64,000 nucleotides of DNA from Uranotaenia lowii (Eukaryota > Arthropoda > Insecta > Diptera > Culicidae): the NCBI RefSeq assembly GCF_029784155.1, contig NC_073692.1, positions 329,859,920-329,923,919 on the forward strand. The letters are read 5' to 3'. Numbering within the stretch: the first letter of the stretch is position 1; each line of letters starts with the position of its first letter. The notes beneath the pieces were generated by a model. It made no database searches, was not told where the DNA came from, and saw only the letters and a program-made list of their open reading frames with translations. The translations under genes and the position numbers were made by a program. Below, piece by piece: positions 23,092 to 33,611 of this stretch.

Positions 23092-25104
23092 TCTATATGT
23101 ATAAAAATGAATTTCTGTCTGTCTTTCTGTCTGTCTGTCTGTCTGTTCCCTATAGACTCGGAAACTAACGAACCGATTTGCGTGAAACTTGGCAGGTGGG
23201 GGTATTGGAGGCCGGGGAAGGTTCCTATTATTGTTTGAGACCTCTCCCTCTCTCATTAAGGGAGGGAGGCGCCCCCTAAACAAAAGACAATTTTTTGCAT
23301 AGCTCGAGAACCAGCAAATTGTATCAACTTTGGCATGGGGTGGTATTTGGAAACTGCATAACTCAAGAACTACAACAGCAAATGGAACCAAGTTTGGCAT
23401 GGAACGATATTTGGGTACGAAAAATGCGTCTATGAATATTTGGTATTTCTCACTCCTTCAAAGAGGTGGATGAAATAAGGGAGGAGAGGTCTCCTTTACA
23501 GTTTTCAGTATAACTGGAGAGTTGATCGAGCAAATTGAACCATATTTGGCATGTGAGGGTATTTGGATACGAGAAACGTTTCTTTTATAAATTGAAGCCC
23601 CAAACTTTTTTCAGAGGAAAGATATAAAGGGGGAAAAGGGGGCTTCCATACAACTTTTTGTGTAACTCGAAAATTAATTGAGCACCTGAAAAAAGTATTT
23701 GAGTACGAAAAATACTTTTTCTATGTTAAACAATTCCTTTCTTGCAGTAGGATGAATAGGGAATATAGGAAGGGAAGAGAAGGCTTACATTTAACTTTTT
23801 TTTTATGAAATCCGAGAAATGGACAAAACTTGACATGGAAAATCATTTTGCTATGATTCTATGATTATCTGACACAGCATCCTCCTGTTAGTGAGTAGAT
23901 ACATAGGAGAAGGGAGGTGAGCCCATTACAATTTTGTTAGCATAAGTTCTCAATTTATGCTAACGAAGCCAACAAGTGGAATAAATATGGAATGGAAAGG
24001 TACTTGATTACGAGTTTATGTTTTTCCGAATGTTATAGACCCTTACGCTTTACAGTGTAGAGAGGGGAAGAAAGAAGGGGGCCCCTTATAAATTATGTTG
24101 TAAAGTTTAAAAACTTATCAACTAATAGAGTTATATTTGCTATAAGAGGATTTTTGAGCACGAAAAAATGGGTATGATTATTAAAGACCACGACATCCAT
24201 TCAGCAGGGGGTGAAGGGATGGAGGCTCTCTTATCAGTTTTCAGCATAAATTCAGAGAATATCAAACAAAAACAACCATATTTTATAAGTTAGATTGTTT
24301 GCATACGATTAATTTGAGACCCTCCATTTTCAGGGCAGAGCTTAAAGAAGCAGATTAAAACTATCAGATCTTTAACATCAATTTATAGATCAAAATTCAG
24401 AAAATTCGTTTAAGTCTTCTTTGTGTTGTAATTCGAAACTCCAGCTGCAGCCGTCATTTTAAAGCGGTTTTAAAATAATGCCAACAAAACAATAAAGGTT
24501 TGAATAATTTCTGAAAATGTTTAGGAAAGGAGTAGCAAAGCACACCCAGCAAACATTTTTGTAGGTTTATTTCTCAACAACTTTGTTATACGTTTCATAT
24601 ACATTATAGAATGATCGTATAAAACTCGAAAAAACAGCTTTTACCAACCAAAGTGGAGGCAATATACATACAAATTTTCAACTTCTGGCTAAAGCGATAA
24701 GAATATACGATTTCGACACCATATTCATACATACTGAAAGAATGCAAGAGAGTACACATTGCCAGCGACAATATTTACTGCCTCTGTCATTGGGCATTTC
24801 CTGCAAATACACCATCTAATTTTTAGCAAATTGGTTGCACTGCTGGTCGCAAAGAGAACAACAAAGCTGTTCTCTTTTTTGACCCATGCGGGAGAAAAAT
24901 AAGGAATGAAATCGTCTTCAAAATCTACAAACATGGCGGACTTTTAATCATATCCGATTTAAACCATTTAATCCGACTTCGAGTAACGATTTTTACGACC
25001 CTTTACTTGTGTTAGTTGGAATTACGATTCGCAGTGAATTTTTTAATGACTTGAGTTATCATTTTTAATGCGATTTCATGTTTGCTGGGCACCGGGTCAG
25101 CTAG
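23092..25104 (+). mobile_element. Non-autonomous Helitron with ~150-bp monomer array
   Basis: The 5' end is TCTATATGTATAAAAATGAA, followed by (TCTG)n and the GAACCGATTTGCGTGAAACT block. The 3' end is CACCGGGTCAGCTAG, with flanking A at 23091 and T at 25105, the expected A/T target. The interior repeats ~150-bp units containing GGCATG..GTATTTGG..ACGA cores, the inverted counterpart of 12349-14355. No Rep-helicase coding is present. A separate MITE (24545-25089) has inserted 15 bp before the 3' terminus. Confidence 0.85.
24545..25089. mobile_element. MITE inserted in the Helitron
   Basis: The terminal inverted repeats are CCCAGCAAACAT / ATGTTTGCTGGG. The other Helitron copy has the uninterrupted string GAGCACACCGGG, while here it is split as GCACA...CACCGGG. 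The empty site is therefore known, and the duplication is CA (2 bp; 3 bp CAC is also possible). A related copy lies at 38549-39106. No coding capacity. Confidence 0.85.
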
Positions 25105-25174
25105 TGCTCTATGAACATGACCCTGCATTCAAGAGAAAGATGAAAAAAATATAAGAGATTTTCTTTCCAAAAAA

Positions 25175-25256
25175 AATTAGTGAGCATCGAACTCACTGCA
25201 ACATCTCATCTGAGCTTGCCAGTCCGATGTCTTACCCAGTGCACCATCTGAGTCGG
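25175..25256 (-). ncRNA. tRNA-like sequence (SINE head or tRNA pseudogene)
   Basis: On the minus strand, GATGGTGCACTGGGTAAGAC resembles box A/D-arm, and GTGAGTTCGATGCTCAC forms a perfect 5-bp T-stem with a 7-nt TTCGATG loop. A run of T follows. The acceptor stem does not pair, so a working tRNA is unlikely. A tRNA-derived SINE head is the better reading. Confidence 0.45.
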
Positions 25257-28076
25257 TTAATAAACGAAAGTTTATTGGCATAGTGATGAATGTTTTTACA
25301 AACACACAGCACTCGTTTACAAAAACACAGCACTCGGTACATCATTCGAAAATATCTTTGCTGACGGATTGTTTCCATTCTGCTTTGTCATATGCAGACA
25401 TATGCAATGCTGCTGCACTGGGAGGATAATGCCAGCTATTAGAAAGCTTGTTAATGCCGGTACGTCATAGAATCTTATACCGATAATTCAACTTCCAAGG
25501 AAGATTATTGGAGTAGAGTCTGATTTGTGGGTGTAGATTTGTTCACATAAGAAATTATGGTACACAATAATTTTTCACGAAGTTTGGTAGATAACAAAAT
25601 ACGTTTTATTCGAAAATCTTCAATGTGCATTTTGCTTAAAATGCTCAAAGTACTGTAGCTTTTCATACAAAATTTGAACAATCGTTATCAAATTAGTTCG
25701 TTCTAAAAGTTTAAATCTTTTGATTAATCATTTTGAGCCTTAGGCACAGACAGCTACCTCAACATAACTCTTACGGTAAGAGTCCCACCAAATTCTATGG
25801 AACTATCATAAGCTTGCAATCAAAATTGATGCAACAATGCATTTATCTCGTTTTTTTTTTGTTTAAATTCAATTTAACCCATCTTCTCTGAAGAATAACT
25901 CCCCGCACCATAAAAAATCTTAGCTTAAGGTTTTTGAATAACTAATGAAAGCGACACTACTAGTTTGTCTGTGAACAACAGATCCCCATCCAATAAAGTT
26001 CTCTAACAAATACCTACGTACCTCCTTCGTTCTCCGGAAGAGGTAAAGGAAATGTCCCGAGTGGTAAAGGTGGTTATTTACGAAAGGAAGCTAGTTGGTA
26101 CCTACTCCCAAAAATCCAAGTTTGGATTTTTCGACAAGCTTCTCGCCTCTCACCCTGTTGACTCAGTTCGGTCGGTATCCAACAATTGGGCCCAGAGCAT
26201 AAAACACTTTCACGTTAGATTTATTTCCAGCTATGCTAATCCGGAAGAGTCGTATTTCCTCTGGCTTTCCAGTGTTCGAGTGTTGATGTTTTCGGTGCTG
26301 TCCTCTCCCAGTTCCGATTCCGAGGATGGGACAATTTAGTTGGCTCGGTCGTTTGACAGAACTCCGGCCCAGGCTAGCTTGCTCCAGTCCCAATGCGCCA
26401 TCACCCATAAAGACGATTAGGATAATTGCTGTTAACAAATCTGTCGTGCGATGCAGATCTCTCGGCCCGGTGTGGTTATGGGAATGTGTCATGTCGAGTC
26501 GGTATGCGGGTATGTGGCATGGAATGGCCACATGTCGACAGACGTCGGGCAATTTCCCGTACATGTGGCTTGCATTCTGATGTAACTAGTAGAATTTTTC
26601 GGTGGTAACTATCCTATTCGTTTCAATCCTTGCCTAGCCTGGGTTCGTCGTCGTGTGCCATTTTGGGAAAAAGTCAGCCGCTGCGCTGCTGTGTGGATGA
26701 GTGAGGGGGTCAGGCTTCCTGCCAAAACCAGCCGAATTAGATTGCTAAAATTGGTTCACACTTCTCCGGAATACCAAATATCAACCAGAATGAGTGGAGC
26801 CACATATCAGTTGAAAAATTTGACTGAGAGAGGAAAAAAAACAAAAACCTCCCCAGCATAGTCGGAAAATTTACCACAAAAAGCTGTCATTTTCCAGCTC
26901 AACTGCGTGCCATTAAAACTGTGTGGGTGTGGATGATGGTCAGAAAAAAAGTGGCCAAACGAGTTTGGAGAAAGAGATAACACAATTTTTGCGGTTTTTG
27001 CTGTTTTGTAATTGGTGTATTTTGCTACGGGTACATTTGAATGTAGGTTCATGCTGTGATTGTAATAGCATTTTTTCTCTCTATTCGCTCTTTACCTTTA
27101 CGCTAAATTAACATCTGATGGGTAATTTCCGTTGCTGGGTTGTGGGTTCAAATGTTTGCTTTTTTTTATTTTCTAACTATTTTCGATTAAATCCAAATGT
27201 TTGTTTTAGGTGGATTAAACCACTAACTGTGTGTCATTGGAGCTGTACAGGAGATAATTAATTTTTGATTGATTCTGCTGACATATGGTTTGGTCCTATT
27301 TAACCACGCTCAAAAGTTGCTATAAGGGGTTAATTTTTTCTGCTGATGTTTTATTGTAATTGTCCAGTCTGGTTTGCGTTGGAAAGTTTTAAAACAATAA
27401 TTCAACACATGAACATCACATTCCAATTGTTTGGCGTCTTCGGATTCGTAGATTCTTCATATGCATCACTCAAGCAACAATTTAAACTATTAAACGTTTG
27501 AGAAAGAAATGGGCGATTTTTTCATAATATATTGAAACACAGATTTTGATTTCGTGACATTTTTATAAAGTTTTTGAACCAGTTTTTTAGCAGTTAAGAT
27601 AGCTCAAAAGAATTTACTAAACCTTTAAAGATTATTTTTATAAGTTTTCTGCTGCGGTTTAAAGATGTAAGGAATAAAAGATTGCTCAGAGGTTGTTCTT
27701 TCTTCGGTAAGTCGGGCAGAGTGGCTGAAAAAAATCAGATTTGTAACTCTGTTGATACTGTTTTGAGAGATTTCTGAACACGATCCAGTAATACAACTCA
27801 CATTTTATAAGTGTTATGTACAGTTAAATAAACGTTTCCTTTTAAGTGCCCATTATGTCCTTATCTTTCCTACTTTTATTAAAAAGAGGGTTGCTCATTT
27901 TGTCCCGAGTACCAGTTTCATTTGAATGAAAAATCTATGAAACAAATATATCAACTATATTGAAAGAAAGTATAATTCCTTAAGAACAATAAGATTGAAA
28001 ACCCTCAACCCTCTACTGCATACGAGCCCAGATATGTCCTCGACATTTTTTTCACATTTTTTAGCTTAATTCAGTA
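25257..28076. other. Intergenic; GC-richer block near 26-27 kb
   Basis: No supported gene. The block at about 26040-27060 has higher GC and several short open frames on both strands, one with a hydrophobic leader-like stretch (listed separately). The rest is AT-rich and featureless to me. Confidence 0.4.
26163..26564 (-). CDS. Open frame with signal-peptide-like segment, unrecognised
   Basis: 133 codons from ATG. About 38 residues in, LLTAIILIVFMGDGALGLEQ resembles a signal-peptide hydrophobic core with a small-residue cleavage zone. The second Met, at MTHSHNHTG, would place that core about 18 residues from the start. I recognise no domain. It could be a leader exon whose true 3' boundary is an internal splice donor, or chance in a GC-richer block; the plus strand also carries open frames here. 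Confidence 0.15.
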   Translation of the reverse strand: MYGKLPDVCRHVAIPCHIPAYRLDMTHSHNHTGPRDLHRTTDLLTAIILIVFMGDGALGLEQASLGRSSVKRPSQLNCPILGIGTGRGQHRKHQHSNTGKPEEIRLFRISIAGNKSNVKVFYALGPIVGYRPN

Positions 28077-29010
28077 GGGGAGAGTGAGGATACTTGATTC
28101 CTTAGCTATATCTCGGAACTGGAATTACAAAGATCAAATGTTCTAGCAAAATGTGCCAAATAGAGCAAAATAACAATGCTTGTAATTTAAACAATTTTAA
28201 CAAAATAGTTGTTTGAATAATTGAACTTTGTTTGAAAAATTTCACAAAATGTAACTTGAAGATCTTTTATCATCACTTTAAAATGTGCCTTACATGGTAA
28301 AATTATATCCAAAAGATTTGTTCCAATATATCAATCGTTCGAGCATTATATGAATTTCATGATGCCATGTTTTCAAAGCAATCAAAAACTCCCAACTTTT
28401 TTCAGAAAAAGTTTTCTGAATTGTTGATTATGGATATAATTGATCCCTAGAGTTAAAAACGGCATATTCTTCTTCTGAATGGATCGTTATCATTGCTGAT
28501 TACGAGATTTCTGAGATTTATCCAAAAACTAATATTGATCCAACAATTGCCTGAAGAAAAGGGCTAAAATAATTAATTTTCTATTAATTATAAAAAAAAT
28601 AGCGCCTTTAAGTATGCAATGTCATTAGCGTTGAGACAAAGTTCTAGAATTTTCTTCTTCTGTCAGCTATAAATTGTGAAATGAGAACAAACATGACCAA
28701 AATAGTCAAATAACATTCTATCTTGGGGTTTGGTTTGATTTTTATTCAAGGATTAGGGCTTCCTGAATAAAAGATCAAATCTACTTTAATAGGGGATCAA
28801 GTCTCGCTTAACTTCAGAAAAATCGCAATTTTTTTACTCTCACGAAAATACTTCTATATCATCTACGGGTTCAAGTATCGTTCTAATTTATGGAGCATAG
28901 AAACTTGAAGTTACAAGCTGTCAGAAAATGCAAAAGACGGCGAGTTGCTAATTTTTTTCAAAAAGATATGGTAAAAATAAGAAAAGGGGATCAAGTATCC
29001 CCACTCTCCT
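28077..29010. mobile_element. MITE with long inverted ends, ~0.93 kb
   Basis: The left end GGGGAGAGTGAGGATACTTG is mirrored by the right end, whose complement reads GGAGAGTGGGGATACTTGAT. Further internal copies of the GATCAAGTATC/TC motif occur near 28795 and 28870. The interior is AT-rich and non-coding. No clean target duplication could be fixed, so superfamily is unknown. Confidence 0.7.
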
Positions 29011-29599
29011 CAACTGTTAAAGATTTCAAACAAATTTATGCATCAAAAAGCCAATCATCAATAATAAAACTTAAAAAGAAAAATTACCAATTTTATATTT
29101 CTTTTCTAACACAATTTAAACAATTGATACTAACGAAAACACAATTTTGTTTTTTTGGCATAAATTGCTTAGTTAGAGGTCGATGAAGTTATTTCCACCA
29201 ACTAAACTTGTTTTTCTCAACGAATTCATATTTCATGCAGTTGAGGGTAAAATAATATCACATGACATGGCTATTCTGGAAGCGATCCCCGTTGGCTCCG
29301 GTACTTCGGAAGAGTAGCTGTGAGATGTGAAAATTATGATCAACCAATGGAAAATGACTTTCAAAATAAATTTGTAAACCCAGAAATTTATTTGTCGCTA
29401 AGTGAAATTCTGTATTTTTTTTAAATTGAGACATGATAAATTGAATCAAATAACTTAATGTTCATTAGAGATGTTTAATTTTAAAATTCATTGGATTTAA
29501 AAATTACGTCACTTTTAAATTACACATCTGCAAAATTTTACAGGCGTTCAATGTTCTACTCTCACAGAAAATTTCGTCATATATGTAATTTTTCACATT
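29011..29599. other. Intergenic, no recognised feature
   Basis: AT-rich spacer between two MITEs. Nothing recognised. Confidence 0.5.
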
Positions 29600-29608
29600 T
29601 GTTCTGAA

Positions 29609-30328
29609 TAGAGTGTCCATTTCCTAGCCATTTTAGCGTTCTCAGGAATCGGGAAATCCGACGATTCTTTTCCCGATAAAAATTGAAAATGAAGATCTTA
29701 ACACTCTACTGCATACAAAACCTTATCTGTGGTATTATAAAAATTTTACGTAGTAGTATTGCAAAACATTTCAAACTTTTTCAATGCCTCAAAAATTCAA
29801 TTAGCAATTCTAAAACCCAAGACCCAAAAACTAAGTACTTAAACCGACAAACTTGACTGATTCTTACTGCAAAAATTTACAATAATTGATAAAGATTTTT
29901 CACTACCGAACGAAGTTGGTTTGCTAGACTTCAGGTTATTCATCAAACCTCGTAAATTTTCAGATAACTATCCTCTGGTTTTAAAATCTGTCAGTTTTTG
30001 CCGATGATTTTGCAACTGTCAACAGTTTGCGAAACGGAAGTTCTTAATAATGAGTGATGCAGATAGTACTTTTATTTTATGTTTTCAAACGAAAAAACAT
30101 TCTTTATCAAATTCAATGTTTTAACAAGTTTTTAGGAAAAAACTGTTAAAGTTTAAGCCGTATATCAAGAAAGATTAATCATTTTCCTTGCTCAACCTGC
30201 TCCATTTTTCTAATTTCAATCGTATGAATTTTGAGTAATTTAGCATATTTTAATGGTTTCGGAAATTCCCGAGATATTTTAACGTATCCCGGAAATTCCC
30301 GGTCGGGAAATCCTCAATAGAACACTCT
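29609..30328. mobile_element. MITE with 9-bp target duplication
   Basis: The left end TAGAGTGTCCATTTCC and the right end (complement AGAGTGTTCTATTGAGGATT) are inverted, each followed by GGGAAATCC-type motifs. TGTTCTGAA is duplicated at 29600-29608 and 30329-30337 (a tenth base may also match). A duplication of 8-10 bp fits hAT or Mutator-like transposition. The interior has no coding. Confidence 0.75.
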
Positions 30329-30337
30329 TGTTCTGAA

Positions 30338-31575
30338 GTGTGTAGATAAAATATGTCTACAAAAACAGTTTAGATTGAGTCAAGGAATTTAAAGGTAACA
30401 TTGGGTGCTTTGAGACACTAAAACCAAAATTTAGCTCTTTTATTCCTCTGACAGATATTTGTTTAAGATTAACGTACAAAAATGCAAGTAAATTTATTTG
30501 AACAATTCGTTAGTCATGTTGACAATTTTGTGGATAAATATAATATTTTAATTTTATCATCCAAGTTTTTCTTCTTCCGTTTGTTATAAAAAAGAAATTA
30601 GTCATGAATTCTAGGAAATAACAATAGTTTTTTTTTTTTTCATTTAAAGCCCTTACATCAAAGTTGCCAAAAAAATTTTGGTGTTTTTGCGAAAAAAATT
30701 CTGACTTTCTGTGATTGCACCCAAGATTTCTGTGTTGGTTATCTGTGATGAAAATAGCATAAATTTCTTTGAAAAGTCATGAAAAATTGAGCATGTTTTA
30801 CATCTTACTCAATAAAAATAACCAATTTCATCATGTTTTATACGGATTTTTGTTTAAAGCTAAAATTTATCGTTTAAAATATAATTTTAGTGAAGAGGAG
30901 CGAAGGCCATAGAAGCTCAAAACGTATGGACAATTAGTGAAAACGTTTTAATCATTCTAAAACTCGCCGAAAAAAGTTGATTAAATGTTAAGTTAATAAC
31001 GCCAATCGATTCTTCATATTTCAAACCAAAACAAGTAATTTTTTTATTTCTTTTTTCAATTTTATTTATATACCTACTTTTCAATAAAAAAAATAGATTT
31101 TTTTTTTTAAATATACGGAAATGATCTTATTTGGTAAAGTTAGAATTATTCTAAACGTAAATATGGCGGTTCTAAGAATAATCCTAAATCAATTACCATC
31201 TTTAAATTTAAAAAAAAAATCCACATGTTTTTGAGCCAAAAACAAATGTCATTCTCTATGAAGCGTCTTATCCTTGAAAGTAAGACATCTGTAAATCAAT
31301 CAAAATATGTTTTTATGTATTACTGTCAATCATCATCAACTGACTTTTCTACAAGTTATAATCTTTGAAGCTTTGAAATACGTTATCATCATGAAAAAAA
31401 AAGTATTTCTGGTTAATGATAGATTAGAATGCATGATGTAAAAGGTGGAACGACCAAAAATTGATCAACTTCAACGCAGCATGAATCCCATCATCGAATG
31501 TAAAAAAAAACTGGAAACCTATATTTTTCTTACCACAGATGTGTAGAAAAAGTAATTTGCCAACTTTGTTTTCTG
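30338..31575. other. Intergenic, no recognised feature
   Basis: AT-rich with many homopolymer runs. No gene or repeat recognised. Confidence 0.5.
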
Positions 31576-31583
31576 TGCTAGCT

Positions 31584-32392
31584 TAGGGTTACCATATCCT
31601 TCAAAGCCAAAAAGAGTAATCATATTTCAAAATATTTGGGAGAAACGGGAGAAGCCAGGAAATTTTAATTCAAATAGTGACAATTAGTTGCTAGTTAAAT
31701 ATCTAACTTACCTGGCAATAATGACTTTTCAAAAAAATACTTTTACTAATTGAAAGTTATCGTTTTTAGTTTTTGTTCATTTTCTTGCAGATTTTTAGTG
31801 AAAAATCAAAGGGTCGTTGGATTATTTGAATGGATAGAGATTAGAACACGTCGGGATGAATAAACCTACTTGGTTTAAAATCCCTGAGAAAAAAGAACCA
31901 AAAAAAAAAAAAAAAAGAGATTAGAACATTGCAAACATGACAAAATGCTGCATTTCAAACAGAGTTTAAATTGTTGTTGTGCTCTGTGCCAACTGCTTGG
32001 GCGCTGCATATTCAAAGGTGCTGATTTTCTGCACAGTTTATTTCGACGCCTGGGAAAAGCTTTTCTTAAAAACGGTTTTAAAACTTTCGAAGCTGTTGTA
32101 GTACTGCTGATAAAACAGCAAACCTGTTTTAAACGAAAATTTGAGATTTTAACCGATTTGTGATGCATTTCATTTTAATTCATCGTTTGGAAAACTCAAC
32201 AAAGTAGAGAAACCTGAAATACCGTGCCATGAATGCATAAAGGGTTGCATTTCTTTCGGACTTCGTGTACGTATAGGAACACAAACTAAAGAACTGGAAG
32301 AAAACAGTTCGTTTCTCAGATAAAATGTCTTTCAACAAAAAGAAGAGTACGCTAGTACATGTACTCTTAAAAGAGTACGTATGGTAACCCTA
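31584..32392. mobile_element. hAT-type MITE with perfect 8-bp duplication
   Basis: The termini are TAGGGTTACCATA and TATGGTAACCCTA, perfect inverted repeats of 13 bp, flanked by the exact 8-bp duplication TGCTAGCT (31576-31583 and 32393-32400). Length is 809 bp. An 8-bp duplication with TAGGG-type ends fits hAT. Short open frames (72 and 97 codons on opposite strands) show no transposase motif. A 67-bp retroposed tail is inserted inside. Confidence 0.88.
31849..31915 (+). mobile_element. 67-bp retroposed 3' tail with 13-bp duplication
   Basis: AGAGATTAGAACA is duplicated exactly at 31836-31848 and 31916-31928. Between the copies lie CGTCGGGATGAATAAACC..., a GGTTTAAAATCCC segment, CTGAGAAAAAAGAACC and 16 A. 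The poly-A and the long target duplication are the signature of LINE-type target-primed insertion, extremely truncated. The same tail occurs at 39783-39831 and 39867-39894. Confidence 0.85.
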
Positions 32393-32516
32393 TGCTAGCT
32401 CTCCAGTTTTCAAAATGGCTTCCACGAAAGGAGAACGTAGTGTAGAATTTACGCTTTTGTAGTATAATCAGTTAACGAAAAAGTTCTATTTGTCTCAAAA
32501 GACGGTGACTAAAATA

Positions 32517-32958
32517 TGAAAATAAAAAATCGCACAAAAATGCTTTGCATAGCCAATGAGTTTGTTTATTTACCTATGTATAACCTATGTAAAAACATTT
32601 CATGAATGTTTTGATTTTTGAAAGCTCATGCAAACAAAGCCTGCCATTTTTTTAAACTTCTAAATTGATTCAGATTTCTTATCGATAGATTAAAGTTAAA
32701 AATTTTATCATAAAAAAACTGAGTTTCTTCCCCTGTGAGCTTTACAATAAGTAGAACCAATAATTGAAGACTATCTTCATTTCAAGCTTTTTGAGTTTTC
32801 TGGATGAATTAATGTGCAAAAATTTCTAATTCCATAAAAATTTCCATACAAAATTAAAAGAATCGACTAAATCCTCTCAAATTTTACCATGATGCTTTGC
32901 GACACAAAAGTCATAAAAAATGTATATGGGAGCAAAAAGTCTTTTTTTTGCAGCGGAC
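32517..32958 (+). mobile_element. Partial copy of the 58301-59163 MITE family
   Basis: The segment aligns by eye with the right half of the element at 58301-59163: shared strings include GAAAATAAAAAATC-type sequence, ATTTCATTTCAAGC/ATCTTCATTTCAAGC, TATGGGAGCAAAAAGTC and the terminal TTTGCAGCGG. The left half is missing. It ends about 120 bp before the first RNF220-like exon. Confidence 0.7.
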
Positions 32959-33077
32959 TTATGAATAAACTTTCAGCATTTAACCACCAAATGAGCCAAT
33001 CTATACGTCATCATACATAGAAAATTGGATTCCAATCTAATTCCCCTCCACGTTTTCTCTTTTTTCCCCTTAAACAG

Positions 33078-33307
33078 GAATCGGTCCACCGAAGAAAACC
33101 TTCGTCGACACCCCACCACCGAATGCGTGTCCCATCTGTGGCATCCAGATTGCACCGAGTGACCTAGAGACCCACTTTTCGGCCGAACTCAGTCGGCTTT
33201 CGAAGATGAGCTCGGCCCCGGAACGGATGGAAATCCGCCGGTCCCTCAGCGTCGATTTACACGCCATGCAGAGTACCGCCCTCCAGGGCCGAAGCAGCAG
33301 GTGGGAG
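33078..33307 (+). CDS. RNF220: RNF220-like E3 ubiquitin ligase, exon A (first exon visible)
   Basis: The gene is assembled here from seven exons: 33078-33307, 33420-33611, 40910-41276, 41379-41622, 41692-41908, 41985-42059 and 42184-42255. The phases all agree, giving 465 residues and a TAG stop. The RING and the CPIC region match the layout of RNF220, a RING E3 ligase known in vertebrates to ubiquitinate nuclear and chromatin-associated substrates. This exon follows a TTTTTTCCCCTTAAACAG acceptor and begins with the last two bases of a codon, so upstream exons exist. It encodes PPKKTFVDTPPPNACPICGI (zinc-binding Cys pair), then DLETHFSAELSRLSK, whose His may complete the site, and ends RSSRWE before a GTAAGT donor. 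No promoter or start codon is identifiable here. Confidence 0.92.
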
Positions 33308-33419
33308 GTAAGTGTTCAATCCTCTGCGAACCGCAAATCAAATTCGCCAGATTTTCTCATTACGAATTTTTATTGCAAATTTACACTTTCCCCCCGTTTG
33401 GTTACGATTTCGTTCGCAG

Positions 33420-33611
33420 ACGTTCAAAAATATTCGCAACAAGCGGCAGGATCGGCTGCGGGGCAAGCTACGGAAGCGGAAGTTCGACGGCGAGGATGGC
33501 TTCGGGCTGCATCTCGGTGCCGTCAACTGCCAATCATGCCCGGTTTGTCACAACCGGTTGCAGCGCACCCAGGAGGAAATCGCTCAACATATCGAGGACT
33601 GTGTGAGGAAG
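33420..33611 (+). CDS. RNF220: RNF220-like gene, exon B
   Basis: It follows a 112-bp intron with a CGTTCGCAG acceptor, in phase 0. It starts TFKNIRNKRQDRLRGKLRKR, matching the basic TFL.VR.NRQ.RL..R segment that follows the first zinc finger in RNF220. A second C2HC-type finger follows (CQSCPVCH...HIEDC). The exon ends CVRK before a GTTAGT donor. The next intron is 7.3 kb. Confidence 0.92.

Noticed and set aside
31945..32168. Overlapping 72- and 97-codon frames on opposite strands, considered as transposase remnants
   Set aside because: Both lie inside a MITE and show no transposase or zinc-finger motif.
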